The notes under the pieces are model-generated. The model was not told the origin of the DNA, did not search any database, and saw only the letters and a program-made list of their open reading frames with translations. A stretch of 64,000 nucleotides of DNA from Siphonodentalium dalli (lineage: Eukaryota; Mollusca; Scaphopoda; Gadilida; Siphonodentaliidae), in NCBI GenBank assembly GCA_032622095.1, contig CP136061.1, positions 12,043,287 to 12,107,286 of the forward strand. Reading direction: 5' to 3'. Positions 1 to 12,400 of the stretch are shown in pieces (position 1 is the first letter of the stretch; the number at the start of each line of letters is the position of its first letter). The position numbers and the translations under genes are program-made.

Positions 1-56
1 TTGTTCATGCCTGTATCGTTGTGGTGAGGTACCGGTGGGTGTTTCTGTATTCTGCA
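1..56 (+). repeat. Reference monomer of the 56-bp satellite
   Basis: This first copy matches the commonest form and is used here to number monomer positions. Across the array, substitutions recur at a limited set of positions: 9-11 (ATGTCTG, ATGCATG, ATGGCTG), 19 (CGATG, CGGTG), 23 (TAGTGAG, TCGTGAG), 32-33 (TATCGG, TACTGG, TACGGG, TAAGGG), 37-39 (GGTTGGT, GGTGTGT, GGTCTGT, GGTGGAT), 41 (GTATTT for GTGTTT), 45 (TTTATG), 49 (GTGTTC) and 51-54 (TATGCTGC, TATTCCGC, TATTTTGC, TATTATGC, TATTCTAC). Positions 12-18, 24-31 and 42-44 are comparatively invariant. The only + strand stop triplet is TGA at 25-27, and the only minus-strand one is the complement of TCA at 5-7. There are two CpGs, at 17-18 and 33-34. 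A short dyad, GCAT (54-56 plus the next base 1) and ATGC (7-10), spans each monomer junction. Confidence 0.93.
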
Positions 57-1048
57 TTGTTCATGCCTGTATCGTTGTGGCGAGGTACCGGTGTGTATTT
101 CTGTATTCTGCATTTTTCATGTCTGTATCGTTGTGGTGAGGTACCGGTGGGTGTTTCTGTATTCTGCATTGTTCATGCCTGTATCGTTGTGGTGAGGTAC
201 CGGTGTGTATTTCTGTATTCTGCATTGTTCATGCCTGTATCGTTGTGGTGAGGTACCGGTGGGTGTTTCTGTATTCTACATTGTTCATGCCTGTATCGTT
301 GTGGTGAGGTACCGGTGGGTATTTCTGTATTCTGCATTGTTCATGCCTGTATCGTTGTGGTGAGGTACCGGTGTGTGTTTCTGTATTCTGCATTGTTCAT
401 GCCTGTATCGTTGTGGTGAGGTACCGGTGGGTGTTTCTGTATTCTACATTGTTCATGCCTGTATCGTTGTGGTGAGGTACCGGTGGGTGTTTATGTATTC
501 TGCATTGTTCATGTCTGTATCGTTGTGGTGAGGTAAGGGTGGGTATTTCTGTATTCTGCATTGTTCATGCCTGTATCGTTGTGGTGAGGTATCGGTGGGT
601 GTTTCTGTATTCTACATTGTTCATGCCTGTATCGTTGTGGTGAGGTACCGGTGGGTGTTTCTGTATTCTACATTGTTCATGCCTGTATCGTTGTGGTGAG
701 GTACCGGTGGGTGTTTCTGTGTTCTGCATTGTTCATGCCTGTATCGTTGTGGTGAGGTTCCGGTGGGTATTTCTGTATTCTGCATTGTTCATGTCTGTAT
801 CGTTGTGGTGAGGTAAGGGTGGGTATTTCTGTATTCTGCATTGTTCATGGCTGTATCGTTGTGGTGAGGTACCGGTGTGTATTTCTGTATTCTGCATTGT
901 TCATGTCTGTATCGTTGTGGTGAGGTACCGGTGTGTATTTCTGTATTCTGCATTGTTCATGGCTGTATCGTTGTGGTGAGGTACCGGTGTGTATTTCTGT
1001 ATTCTGCATTGTTCATGCCTGTATCGTTGTGGTGAGGTACCGGTTGGT
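1..1048 (+). repeat. Block A copy 1 (partner 2353-3400)
   Basis: About 1,048 bp that I read as identical to 2353-3400 at an offset of 2,352 bp (42 monomers). Shared rare states include GGCGAG at 81, TATCGG at 592, GTGTTCTGC at 721, GAGGTTCCGG near 760 and ATGGCTG at 850 and 962. The match ends at 1049 (G here, A at 3401). The left end is cut by the window edge. The first 590 or so bases also match 1513-2102 at a 27-monomer offset. Confidence 0.85.
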
Positions 1049-1286
1049 GTTTCTGTATTCTGCATTGTTCATGCCTGTATCGTTGTGGTGAGGTACCGGT
1101 GGGTGTTTCTGTATTCTGCATTGTTCATGTCTGTATCGTTGTGGTGTGGTACCGGTGGGTGTTTCTGTATTCTGCATTGTTCATGCCTGTATCGTTGTGG
1201 TGAGGTACCGGTGTGTGTTTCTGTATTCCGCATTGTTTATGCCTATATCGTTGTGGTGAGGTACCGGTGGGTGTTTCTGTATTCTG

Positions 1287-2103
1287 CATTGTTCATGCCT
1301 GTATCGTTGTGGTGAGGTACCGGTGTGTGTTTCTGTATTCTGCATTGTTCATGCCTGTATCGTTGTGGTGAGGTACCGGTGGGTGTTTCTGTATTCTGCA
1401 TTATTTATGCCTGTATCGTTGTGGTGAGGTACCGGTTGGTGTTTCTGTATTCGGCATTGTTCACGCCTGTGTCGTTGTGGTGAGGTACCGGTGTGTATTT
1501 CTGTATTCTGCATTGTTCATGCCTGTATCGTTGTGGTGAGGTACCGGTGGGTGTTTCTGTATTCTGCATTGTTCATGCCTGTATCGTTGTGGCGAGGTAC
1601 CGGTGTGTATTTCTGTATTCTGCATTTTTCATGTCTGTATCGTTGTGGTGAGGTACCGGTGGGTGTTTCTGTATTCTGCATTGTTCATGCCTGTATCGTT
1701 GTGGTGAGGTACCGGTGTGTATTTCTGTATTCTGCATTGTTCATGCCTGTATCGTTGTGGTGAGGTACCGGTGGGTGTTTCTGTATTCTACATTGTTCAT
1801 GCCTGTATCGTTGTGGTGAGGTACCGGTGGGTATTTCTGTATTCTGCATTGTTCATGCCTGTATCGTTGTGGTGAGGTACCGGTGTGTGTTTCTGTATTC
1901 TGCATTGTTCATGCCTGTATCGTTGTGGTGAGGTACCGGTGGGTGTTTCTGTATTCTACATTGTTCATGCCTGTATCGTTGTGGTGAGGTACCGGTGGGT
2001 GTTTATGTATTCTGCATTGTTCATGTCTGTATCGTTGTGGTGAGGTAAGGGTGGGTATTTCTGTATTCTGCATTGTTCATGCCTGTATCGTTGTGGTGAG
2101 GTA
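1287..2103 (+). repeat. 15-monomer duplication, left copy
   Basis: About 817 bp read as identical to 2127-2943, exactly 840 bp (15 monomers) away. Diagnostic shared monomers are ATTATTTATGCC near 1402, TTCACGCCTGTGTCG near 1460, GGCGAG at 1593 and TTTATG near 2003. The match is bounded on the left by G/A at 1286/2126 and on the right by C/T at 2104/2944. Confidence 0.85.
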
Positions 2104-2126
2104 CCGGTGGGTGTTTCTGTATTCTA

Positions 2127-2943
2127 CATTGTTCATGCCTGTATCGTTGTGGTGAGGTACCGGTGTGTGTTTCTGTATTCTGCATTGTTCATGCCTGTAT
2201 CGTTGTGGTGAGGTACCGGTGGGTGTTTCTGTATTCTGCATTATTTATGCCTGTATCGTTGTGGTGAGGTACCGGTTGGTGTTTCTGTATTCGGCATTGT
2301 TCACGCCTGTGTCGTTGTGGTGAGGTACCGGTGTGTATTTCTGTATTCTGCATTGTTCATGCCTGTATCGTTGTGGTGAGGTACCGGTGGGTGTTTCTGT
2401 ATTCTGCATTGTTCATGCCTGTATCGTTGTGGCGAGGTACCGGTGTGTATTTCTGTATTCTGCATTTTTCATGTCTGTATCGTTGTGGTGAGGTACCGGT
2501 GGGTGTTTCTGTATTCTGCATTGTTCATGCCTGTATCGTTGTGGTGAGGTACCGGTGTGTATTTCTGTATTCTGCATTGTTCATGCCTGTATCGTTGTGG
2601 TGAGGTACCGGTGGGTGTTTCTGTATTCTACATTGTTCATGCCTGTATCGTTGTGGTGAGGTACCGGTGGGTATTTCTGTATTCTGCATTGTTCATGCCT
2701 GTATCGTTGTGGTGAGGTACCGGTGTGTGTTTCTGTATTCTGCATTGTTCATGCCTGTATCGTTGTGGTGAGGTACCGGTGGGTGTTTCTGTATTCTACA
2801 TTGTTCATGCCTGTATCGTTGTGGTGAGGTACCGGTGGGTGTTTATGTATTCTGCATTGTTCATGTCTGTATCGTTGTGGTGAGGTAAGGGTGGGTATTT
2901 CTGTATTCTGCATTGTTCATGCCTGTATCGTTGTGGTGAGGTA
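2127..2943 (+). repeat. 15-monomer duplication, right copy
   Basis: Right-hand partner of 1287-2103 at an offset of 840 bp. The doubly changed monomer TTCACGCCTGTGTCG near 2300, seen nowhere else in the window, makes the relationship clear. The near absence of private substitutions implies a recent duplication or strong homogenisation. Confidence 0.85.
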
Positions 2944-3400
2944 TCGGTGGGTGTTTCTGTATTCTACATTGTTCATGCCTGTATCGTTGTGGTGAGGTAC
3001 CGGTGGGTGTTTCTGTATTCTACATTGTTCATGCCTGTATCGTTGTGGTGAGGTACCGGTGGGTGTTTCTGTGTTCTGCATTGTTCATGCCTGTATCGTT
3101 GTGGTGAGGTTCCGGTGGGTATTTCTGTATTCTGCATTGTTCATGTCTGTATCGTTGTGGTGAGGTAAGGGTGGGTATTTCTGTATTCTGCATTGTTCAT
3201 GGCTGTATCGTTGTGGTGAGGTACCGGTGTGTATTTCTGTATTCTGCATTGTTCATGTCTGTATCGTTGTGGTGAGGTACCGGTGTGTATTTCTGTATTC
3301 TGCATTGTTCATGGCTGTATCGTTGTGGTGAGGTACCGGTGTGTATTTCTGTATTCTGCATTGTTCATGCCTGTATCGTTGTGGTGAGGTACCGGTTGGT
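2353..3400 (+). repeat. Block A copy 2 (partner 1-1048)
   Basis: Repeats the variant string of 1-1048 in the same order and phase. It shares TATCGG at 2944 with base 592, whereas the intermediate copy at 2104 reads TACCGG. That makes this copy closer to the window start than to its immediate left neighbour, so the block was not produced by a single simple tandem duplication. Confidence 0.85.
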
Positions 3401-6400
3401 ATTTCTGTATTCTGCATTGTTCATGCCTGTATCGTTGTGGTGAGGTACCGGTGTGTGTTTATGTATTCTGCATTGTTCATGCCTGTATCGATGTGGTGAG
3501 GTACCGGTGGGTGTTTCTGTATTCTGCATTGTTCATGCCTGTATCGTTGTGGTGAGGTACCGGTGGGTGTTTCTGTATTCTACATTGTTCATGCCTGTAT
3601 CGTTGTGGTGAGGTACCGGTGGGTGTTTCTGTATTCTACATTGTTCATGCCTGTATCGTTGTGGTGAGGTACCGGTTGGTATTTCTGTATTCTGCATTGT
3701 TCATGCCTGTATCGTTGTGGTGAGGTACCGGTGGGTGTTTCTGTATTCTGCATTGTTCATGCCTGTATCGTTGTGGTGAGGTACCGGTGTGTATTTCTGT
3801 ATTCTGCATTGTTCATGCCTGTATCGTTGTGGTGAGGTACCGGTGTGTATTTCTGTATTCTACATTGTTCATGCCTGTATCGTTGTGGTGAGGTACCGGT
3901 TGGTATTTCTGTATTCTGCATTGTTCATGCCTGTATCGTTGTGGTGGTGTACCGGTGTGTATTTCTGTATTCTACATTGTTCATGCCTGTATCGTTGTGG
4001 TGAGGTACCGGTGGGTGTTTCTGTATTCTGCATTGTTCATGCCTGTAACGTTGTGGTGAGGTACCGGTTGGTGTTTCTGTATTCTGCATTGTTCATGTCT
4101 GTATCGTTGTGGTGAGGTACCGGTTGGTGTTTCTGTATTCTGCATTGTTCATGCCTGTATCGTTGTGGTGAGGTACCGGTTGGTGTTTCTGTATTCTGCA
4201 TTGTTCATGCCTGTATCGTTGTGGTAAGGTACCGGTGGGTGTTTCTGTATTCTGCATTGTTCATGCCTGTATCGATGTGGTGAGGTACCGGTTGGTATTT
4301 CTGTATTCTGCATTGTGCATGCCTGTATCGTTGTGGTGAGGTACCGGTTGGTGTTTCTGTATTCTGCATTGTTCATGCCTGTATCGTTGTGGTGAGGTAC
4401 CGGTGGGCGTTTCTGTATTTTGCATTGTTCATGCCTGTATCGTTGTGGTGAGGTACCGGTGGGTGTTTCTGTATTCTGCATTGTTCATGCCTGTATCGTT
4501 GTGGTGAGGTACCGGTGGGTGTTTCTGTATTCTGCATTGTTCATGCCTGTATCGTTGTGGTGAGGTACCGGTGTGTGTTTCTGTATTATGCATTGTTCAT
4601 GCATGTATCGTTGTGGTGAGGTACCGGTTGGTGTTTCTGTATTATGCATTGTTCATGCCTGTATCGTTGTGGTGAGGTACCGGTGGGTGTTTCTGTATTC
4701 TGCATTGTTCATGCCTGTATCGTTGTGGTGAGGTACCGGTGGGTGTTTCTGTATGCTGCATTGTTCATGCCTGTATCGTCGTGGTGAGGTACCGGTGGGT
4801 GTTTATGTATTCTGCATTGTTCATGCCTGTATCGTTGTGGTGAGGTACCGGTGGGTGTTTCTGTATTCTGCATTGTTCATGTCTGTATCGTTGTGGTGAG
4901 GTACCGGTGTGTATTTCTGTATTCTGCATTGTTCATGCCTGTATCGTTGTGGTGAGGTACCGGTGGGTGTTTCTGTATTCTGCATTGTTCATGCCTGTAT
5001 CGATGTGGTGAGGTACCGGTGGGTGTTTCTGTATTCCGCATTGTTCATGCCTGTATCGTTGTGGTGAGGTACCGGTTGGTGTTTCTGTATTCTGCATTGT
5101 TCATGCATGTATCGTTGTAGTGAGGTACCGGTGTGTATTTCTGTATTCTGCATTGTTCATGCCTGTATCGTTGTGGTGAGGTACCGGTGGGTGTTTCTGT
5201 ATGCTGCATTGTTCATGCCTGTATCGTTGTGGTGAGGTACCGGTGGGTGTTTCTGTATTCTGCATTGTTCATGCCTGTATCGTTGTGGTGAGGTACCGGT
5301 GGGTGTTTCTGTATTCTGCATTGTTCATGCCTGTATCGTTGTGGTGAGGTACCGGTGGGTGTTTCTGTATTCTGCATTGTTCATGCCTGTATCGTTGTGG
5401 TGAGGTACCGGTGGGTGTTTCTGTATTCTGCATTGTTCATGCCTGTATCGATGTGGTGAGGTACCGGTAGGTGTTTCTGTATTCTGCATTGTTCATGCCT
5501 GTATCGTTGTGGTGAGGTACCGGTGGGTGTTTCTGTATTCTGCATTGTTCATGCCTGTATCGTTGTGGTGAGGTACGGGTGGGTGTTTCCGTATTCTGCA
5601 TTGTTCATGCCTGTATCGTTGTGGTGAGGTACCGGTGGGTGTTTCTGTATTCTGCATTGTTCATGCCTGTATCGTTGTGGTGAGGTACCGGTGGGTGTTT
5701 CTGTATACTGCATTGTTCATGCCTGTATCGTTGTGGTGAGGTACCGGTGGGTGTTTCTGTATTCTGCATTGTTCATGCCTGTATCGTTGTGGTGAGGTAC
5801 CGGTGTGTATTTCTGTATTCTGCATTGTTCATGCCTGTATCGTTGTGGTGGGGTACCGGTGGGTGTTTCTGTATTCTGCATTGTTCATGCCTGTATCGTT
5901 GTGGTGAGGTACCGGTGGGTGTTTCTGTATTCTGCATTGTTCATGCCTGTATCGTTGTGGTGAGGTATCGGTGGGTGTTTCTGTATTCTGCATTGTTCAT
6001 GCCTGTATCGTTGTGGTGAGGTACCGGTGGGTGTTTCTGTATTCTGCATTGTTCATGCCTGTATCGTTGTGGTGAGGTATCGGTGTGTATTTCTGTATTC
6101 TGCATTGTTCATGCCTGTATCGTTGTGGTGAGGTACCGGTGAGTGTTTCTGTATTCTGCATTGTTCATGCCTGTATCGTTGTGGTGAGGTATCGGTGTGT
6201 ATTTCTGTATTCTGCATTGTTCATGCCTGTATCGTTGTGGTGAGGTACCGGTGAGTGTTTCTGTATTCTGCATTGTTCATGTCTGTATCGTTGTGGTGAG
6301 GTACCGGTGTGTATTTCTGTATTCTGCATTGTTCATGCCTGTATCGTTGTGGTGAGGTACCGGTGTGTATTTCTGTATTCTGCATTGTTCATGTCTGTAT

Positions 6401-9400
6401 CGTTGTGGTGAGGTACCGGTGTGTATTTCTGTATTCTGCATTGTTCATGTCTGTATCGTTGTGGTGAGGTACCGGTGTGTATTTCTGTATTCTGCATTGT
6501 TCATGCCTGTATCGTTGTGGTGAGGTACCGGTGTGTATTTCTGTATTCTGCATTGTTCATGTCTGTATCGTTGTGGTGAGGTACCGGTGTGTATTTCTGT
6601 ATTCTGCATTGTTCATGTCTGTATCGTTGTGGTGAGGTACCGGTGGGTGTTTTTGTATTCTGCATTGTTCATGCCTGTATCGTTGTGGTGAGGTACCGGT
6701 GGGTGTTTATGTATTCTGCATTGTTCATGCCTGTATCGTTGTGGTGAGGTACCGGTGGGTGTTTCTGTATTCTGCATTGTTCATGCCTGTATCGTTGTGG
6801 TGAGGTACCGGTGGGTGTTTCTGTATTCCGCATTGTTCATGCCTGTATCGTTGTGGTGAGGTACCGGTGGGTGTTTCTGTATTCCGCATTGTTCATGCCT
6901 GTATCGTTGTGGTGAGGTACCGGTGGGTGTTTCTGTATACCGCATTGTTCATGCCTGTATCGTTGTGGTGAGGTACCGGTGGGTGTTTCTGTATTCTGCA
7001 TTGTTCATGTCTGTATCTTTGTGGTGAGGTACCGGTGGGTATTTCTGTATTCCGCATTGTTCATGCCTGTATCGTTGTGGTGAGGTACGGGTGGGTGTTT
7101 CTGTATTCTGCATTGTTCATGCCTGTATCGTTGTGGTGAGGTACCGGTGAGTGTTTCTGTATTCTGCATTGTTCATGCCTGTATCGTTGTGGTGAGGTAC
7201 CGGTGGGTGTTTCTGTATTCTGCATTGTTCATGCCTGTATCGTTGTGGTGAGGTACCGGTGGGTGTTTCTGTATTCTGCATTGTTCATGCCTGTATCGTT
7301 GTGGTGAGGTACAGGTTGGTGTTTCTGTATTCTGCATTGTTCATGCCTGTATCGTTGTGGTGAGGTACCGGTGGGTGTTTCTGTATTCTGCATTGTTCAT
7401 GTCTGTATCGATGTGGTGAGGTACCGGTTGGTGTTTCTGTATTCTGCATTGTTCATGCCTGTATCGTTGTGGTGAGGTACCGGTGGGTGTTTCTGTATTC
7501 TGCATTGTTCATGTCTGTATCGATGTGGTGAGGTACCGGTGGGTGTTTCTGTATTCTGCATTGTTCATGTCTGTATCGATGTGGTGAGGTACCGGTTTGT
7601 GTTTCTGTATTCTGCATTGTTCATGCCTGTATCGATGTGGTGAGGTACCGGTGGGTGTTTCTGTATTCTGCATTGTTCATGCCTGTATCGTTGTGGTGAG
7701 GTACTGGTGGGTGTTTCTGTATTCTGCATTGTTCATGCCTGTATCGTTGTGGTGAGGTACCGGTGGGTGTTTCTGTATTCTGCATTGTTCATGTCTGTAT
7801 CGATGTGGTGAGGTACCGGTTTGTGTTTCTGTATTCTGCATTGTTCATGCCTGTATCGTTGTGGTGAGGTACCGGTGTGTATTTCTGTATTCTGCATTGT
7901 TCATTCCTGTATCGTTGTGGTGAGGTACCGGTGTGTGTTTCTGTATACTGCATTGTTCATGTCTGTATCGTTGTGGTGAGGTACCGGTGGGTGTTTCTGT
8001 ATTCTGCATTGTTCATGCCTGTATCGGTGTGGTGAGGTACCGGTGGGTGTTTCTGTATTCTGCATTGTTCATGTCTGTATCGTTGTGGTGAGGTACCGGT
8101 GTGTGTTTCTGTATTCTGCATTGTTCATGCCTGTATCGGTGTGGTGAGGTACCGGTGGGTGTTTCTGTATTCTGCATTGTTCATGCCTGTATCGTTGTGG
8201 TGAGGTACCGGTGGGTGTTTCTGTATTCTGCATTGTTCAAGCCTGTATCGTTGTGGTGAGGTACCGGCGGGTGTTTCTGTATTCTGCATTGTTCATGCCT
8301 GTATCGTTGTAGTGAGGTACCGGTGGGTGTTTCTGTATTCTGCATTGTTCATGCCTGTATCGTTGTAGTGAGGTACCGGTGGGTGTTTCTGTATTCTGCA
8401 TTGTTCATGCCTGTATCGTTGTGGTGAGGTACCGGTGGGTGTTTCTGTATTCTGCATTGTTCATGCCTGTATCGTTGTGGTGAGGTACCGGTGGGTGTTT
8501 CTGTATTCTGCATTGTTCATGCCTGTATCGTTGTGGTGAGGTACCGGTGGGTGTTTCTGTATTCTGCATTGTTCATGCCTGTATCGTTGTGGTGAGGTAT
8601 CGGTGTGTATTTCTGTATTCTGCATTGTTCAAGCCTGTATCGTTGTGGTGAGGTACCGGTGGGTATTTCTGTATTCCGCATTGTTCATGCCTGTATCGTT
8701 GTGGTGAGGTACCGGTGGGTGTTTCTGTATTCTGCATTGTTCATGCCTGTATCGTTGTGGTGAGGTACCGGTGGGTATTTCTGTATTTTGCATTGTTCAT
8801 GCCTGTATCGTTGTGGTGAGGTACCGGTGGGTGTTTCTGTATTCTGCATTGTTCATGCCTGTATCGTTGTGGTGAGGTACCGGTGGGTATTTCTGTATTT
8901 TGCATTGTTCATGCCTGTATCGTTGTGGTGAGGTACCGGTGGGTGTTTCTGTATTCTGCATTGTTCATGCCTGTATCGGTGTGGTGAGGTACCGGTGGGT
9001 GTTTCTGTATTCTGCATTGTTCATGTCTGTATCGTTGTGGTGAGGTACCGGTGGGTGTTTCTGTATTCTGCATTGTTCATGCCTGTATCGGTGTGGTGAG
9101 GTACCGGTGGGTGTTTCTGTATTCTGCATTGTTCATGCCTGTATCGTTGTGGTGAGGTACCGGTTGGTGTTTCTGTATTCTGCATTGTTCATGCCTGTAT
9201 CGTTGTGGTGAGGTACCGGTTGGTGTTTCTGTGTTCTGCATTGTTCATGCCTGTATCGTTGTGGTGAGGTACCGGTGTGTATTTCTGTATTCTGCATTGT
9301 TCATGTCTGTATCGTTGTGGTGAGGTACCGGTGAGTGTTTCTGTATTCTGCATTGTTCATGTCTGTATCGTTGTGGTGAGGTACCGGTGTGTATTTCTGT

Positions 9401-12400
9401 ATTCTGCATTGTTCATGTCTGTATCGTTGTGGTGAGGTACCGGTGGGTGTTTCTGTATTCTGCATTGTTCATGCCTGTATCGTTGTGGTGAGGTACCGGT
9501 GGGTGTTTCTGTATTCTGCATTGTTCATGCCTGTATCGTTGTGGTGAGGTACCGGTTGGTGTTTCTGTATTCTGCATTGTTCATGTCTGTATCGATGTGG
9601 TGAGGTACCGGTGTGTGTTTCTGTATTCCGCATTGTTCATGCCTGTATCGTTGTGGTGAGGTACCGGTGGGTGTTTCTGTATTCCGCATTGTTCATGCCT
9701 GTATCGTTGTGGTGAGGTACCGGTGGGTGTTTCTGTATTCTACATTGTTCATGCCTGTATCGTTGTGGTGAGGTACCGGTGGGTGTTTCTGTATTCTACA
9801 TTGTTCATGCCTGTATCGTTGTGGTGAGGTACCGGTGGGTGTTTCTGTATTCTGCATTGTTCATGCCTGTATCGTTGTGGTGAGGTACCGGTGGGTGTTT
9901 CTGTATTCTACATTGTTCATGCCTGTATCGTTGTAGTGAGGTACTGGTGGGTGTTTCTGTATTCTGCATTGTTCATGCCTGTATCGTTGTGGTGAGGTAC
10001 CGGTGGGTGTTTCTGTATTCTACATTGTTCATGCCTGTATCGTTGTAGTGAGGTACTGGTGGGTGTTTCTGTATTCTGCATTGTTCATGCCTGTATCGTT
10101 GTGGTGAGGTACCGGTGGGTGTTTCTGTATTCTGCATTGTTCATGCCTGTATCGTTGTGGTGAGGTATCGGTGTGTGTTTCTGTATTCTGGATTGTTCAT
10201 GCCTGTATCGTTGTGGTGAGGTACCGGTGGGTGTTTCTGTATTCTGTATTGTTCATGCCTGTATCGTTGTGGTGAGGTACCGGTTGGTGTTTCTGTATTC
10301 TGCATTGTTCATGCCTGTATCGTTGTGGTGAGGTACCGGTGGGTGTTTCTGTATTCTGCATTGTTCATGCCTGTATCGTTGTGGTGAGGTACCGGTGGGT
10401 GTTTCTGTATTCTGCATTGTTCATGCCTGTATCGTTGTGGTGAGGTACCGGTGGGTGTTTCTGTATTCTGCATTGTTCATGCCTGTATCGTTGTGATGAG
10501 GTACCGGTGGGTGTTTCTGTATTCTGCATTGTTCATGCCTGTGTCGTTGTGGTGAGGTACCGGTTGGTGTTTCTGTATTCTGCACTGTTCATGCCTGTAT
10601 CGTTGTGGTGAGGTACCGGTGGGTGTTTCTGTATTCTGCATTGTTCATGCCAGTATCGTTGTGGTGAGGTACCGGTGGGTATTTCTGTATTCTACATTGT
10701 TCATGCTTGTATCGTTGTGGTGAGGTACCGGTGGGTGTTTCTGTATTCTGCATTGTTCATGCCTGTATCGTTGTGGTGAGGTACCGGTTGGTGTTTCTGT
10801 ATTCTGCATTGTTCATGCCTGTATTGTTGTGGTGAGGTACCGGTGGGTGTTTCTGTATTCCGCATTGTTCATGCCTGTATCGTTGTGGTGAGGTACCGGT
10901 TGGTGTTTCTGTATTCTGCATTGTTCATGCCTGTATCGATGTGGTGAGGTACCGGTGGGTGTTTCTGTATTCTGCATTGTTCATGCCTGTATCGTTGTGG
11001 TGAGGTACCGGTGGGTGTTTCTGTATTCTGCATTGTTCATGCCTGTATCGTTGTGGTGAGGTACCGGTGGGTGTTTCTGTATTCTGCATTGTTCATGCCT
11101 GTATCGATGTGGTGAGGTACCGGTGGGTGTTTCTGTATTCCGCATTGTTCATGCCTGTATCGTTGTGGTGAGGTACCGGTTGGTATTTCTGTATTCTGCA
11201 TTGTTCATGCCTGTATCGTTGTGGTGAGGTACCGGTTGGTATTTCTGTATTCTGCATTGTTCATGCCTGTATCGTTGTGGTGAGGTACCGGTGGGTGTTT
11301 CTGTATTCTACATTGTTCATGCCTGTATCGTTGTGGTGAGGTACCGGTGGGTGTTTCTGTATTCTGCATTGTTCATGCCTGTATCGTTGTGGTGAGGTAC
11401 CGGTAGGTGTTTCTGTATTCTGCATTGTTCATGCCTGTATCGTTGTGGTGAGGTACCGGTGGGTGTTTCTGTATTCCGCATTGTTCATGCCTGTATCGTT
11501 GTGGTGAGGTACCGGTGGGTGTTTCTGTATTCTGCATTGTTCATGCCTGTATCGTTGTGGTGAGGTACCGGTGTGTGTTTCTATATTATGCATTGTTCAT
11601 GCCTGTATCGTTGTGGTGAGGTACCGTTTGGTGTTTATGTATTCTGCATTGTTCATGCCTGTATCGTTGTGGTGAGGTACCGGTGTGTGTTTCTATATTA
11701 TGCATTGTTCATGCCTGTATCGTTGTGGTGAGGTACCGGTGGGTGTTTCTGTATTCTGCATTGTTCATGCCTGTATCGTTGTGGTGAGGTACCGGTGGGT
11801 GTTTCTGTATTCTGCATTGTTCATGCCTGTATCGTTGTGGTGAGGTACCGGTGGGTGTTTCTGTATTCTGCATTGTTCATGTCTGTATCGTTGTGGTGAG
11901 GTACCGGTGGGTGTTTCTGTATTTTGCATTGTTCATGCCTGTATCGTTGTGGTGAGGTACCGGTGGGTGTTTCTGTATTCTGCATTGTTCATGCCTGTAT
12001 CGTTGTGGTGAGGTACCGGTGGGTGTTTCTGTATTCTGCATTGTTCATGCCTGTATCGGTGTGGTGAGGTACCGGTGGGTGTTTCTGTATTCTGCATTGT
12101 TCATGCCTGTATCGGTGTGGTGAGGTACCGGTGGGTGTTTCTGTATTCTGCATTGTTCATGCCTGTATCGTTGTGGTGAGGTACCGGTGGGTGTTTCGGT
12201 ATTCTGCATTGTTCATGCCTGTATCGGTGTGGTGAGGTACCGGTGGGTGTTTCTGTATTCTGCATTGTTCATGCCTGTATCGTTGTGGTGAGGTACCGGT
12301 GGGTGTTTCTGTATTCTGCATTGTTCATGCCTGTATCGTTGTGGTGAGGTACCGGTGGGTGTTTCTGTATTCTGCATTGTTTATGCCTGTATCGTTGTGG

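Larger units (their letters stand above)
1..3400. repeat. Array domain 1: nested block duplications
   Basis: This stretch holds no gene, only monomers arranged in copied strings. Rare variants appear in the same order in several copies: GGCGAG at 81, 1593 and 2433; TGCATTTTTCATG just after each; the TAAGGG monomer near 535, 2047 and 2887; and GAGGTTCCGG near 760 and 3110. The distances between copies are exact multiples of 56 bp (1512, 840 and 2352). This implies two or more rounds of in-register duplication. Copy-specific substitutions, such as T versus C at 592, 2104 and 2944, give an order of events. Confidence 0.9.

Noticed and set aside
1-56. CENP-B box in ATCGTTGTGGTGAGG
   Set aside because: The required TTCG, central A and CGGG spacing is absent: the monomer has ATCG, and the positions that should read CGGG do not. 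A centromeric role cannot be argued from this motif.
1-56. Hairpin or terminator from GCAT-loop-ATGC at the monomer junction
   Set aside because: The stem is only 4 bp with a 5-base loop and no T-run. It is too weak to call as a functional structure.
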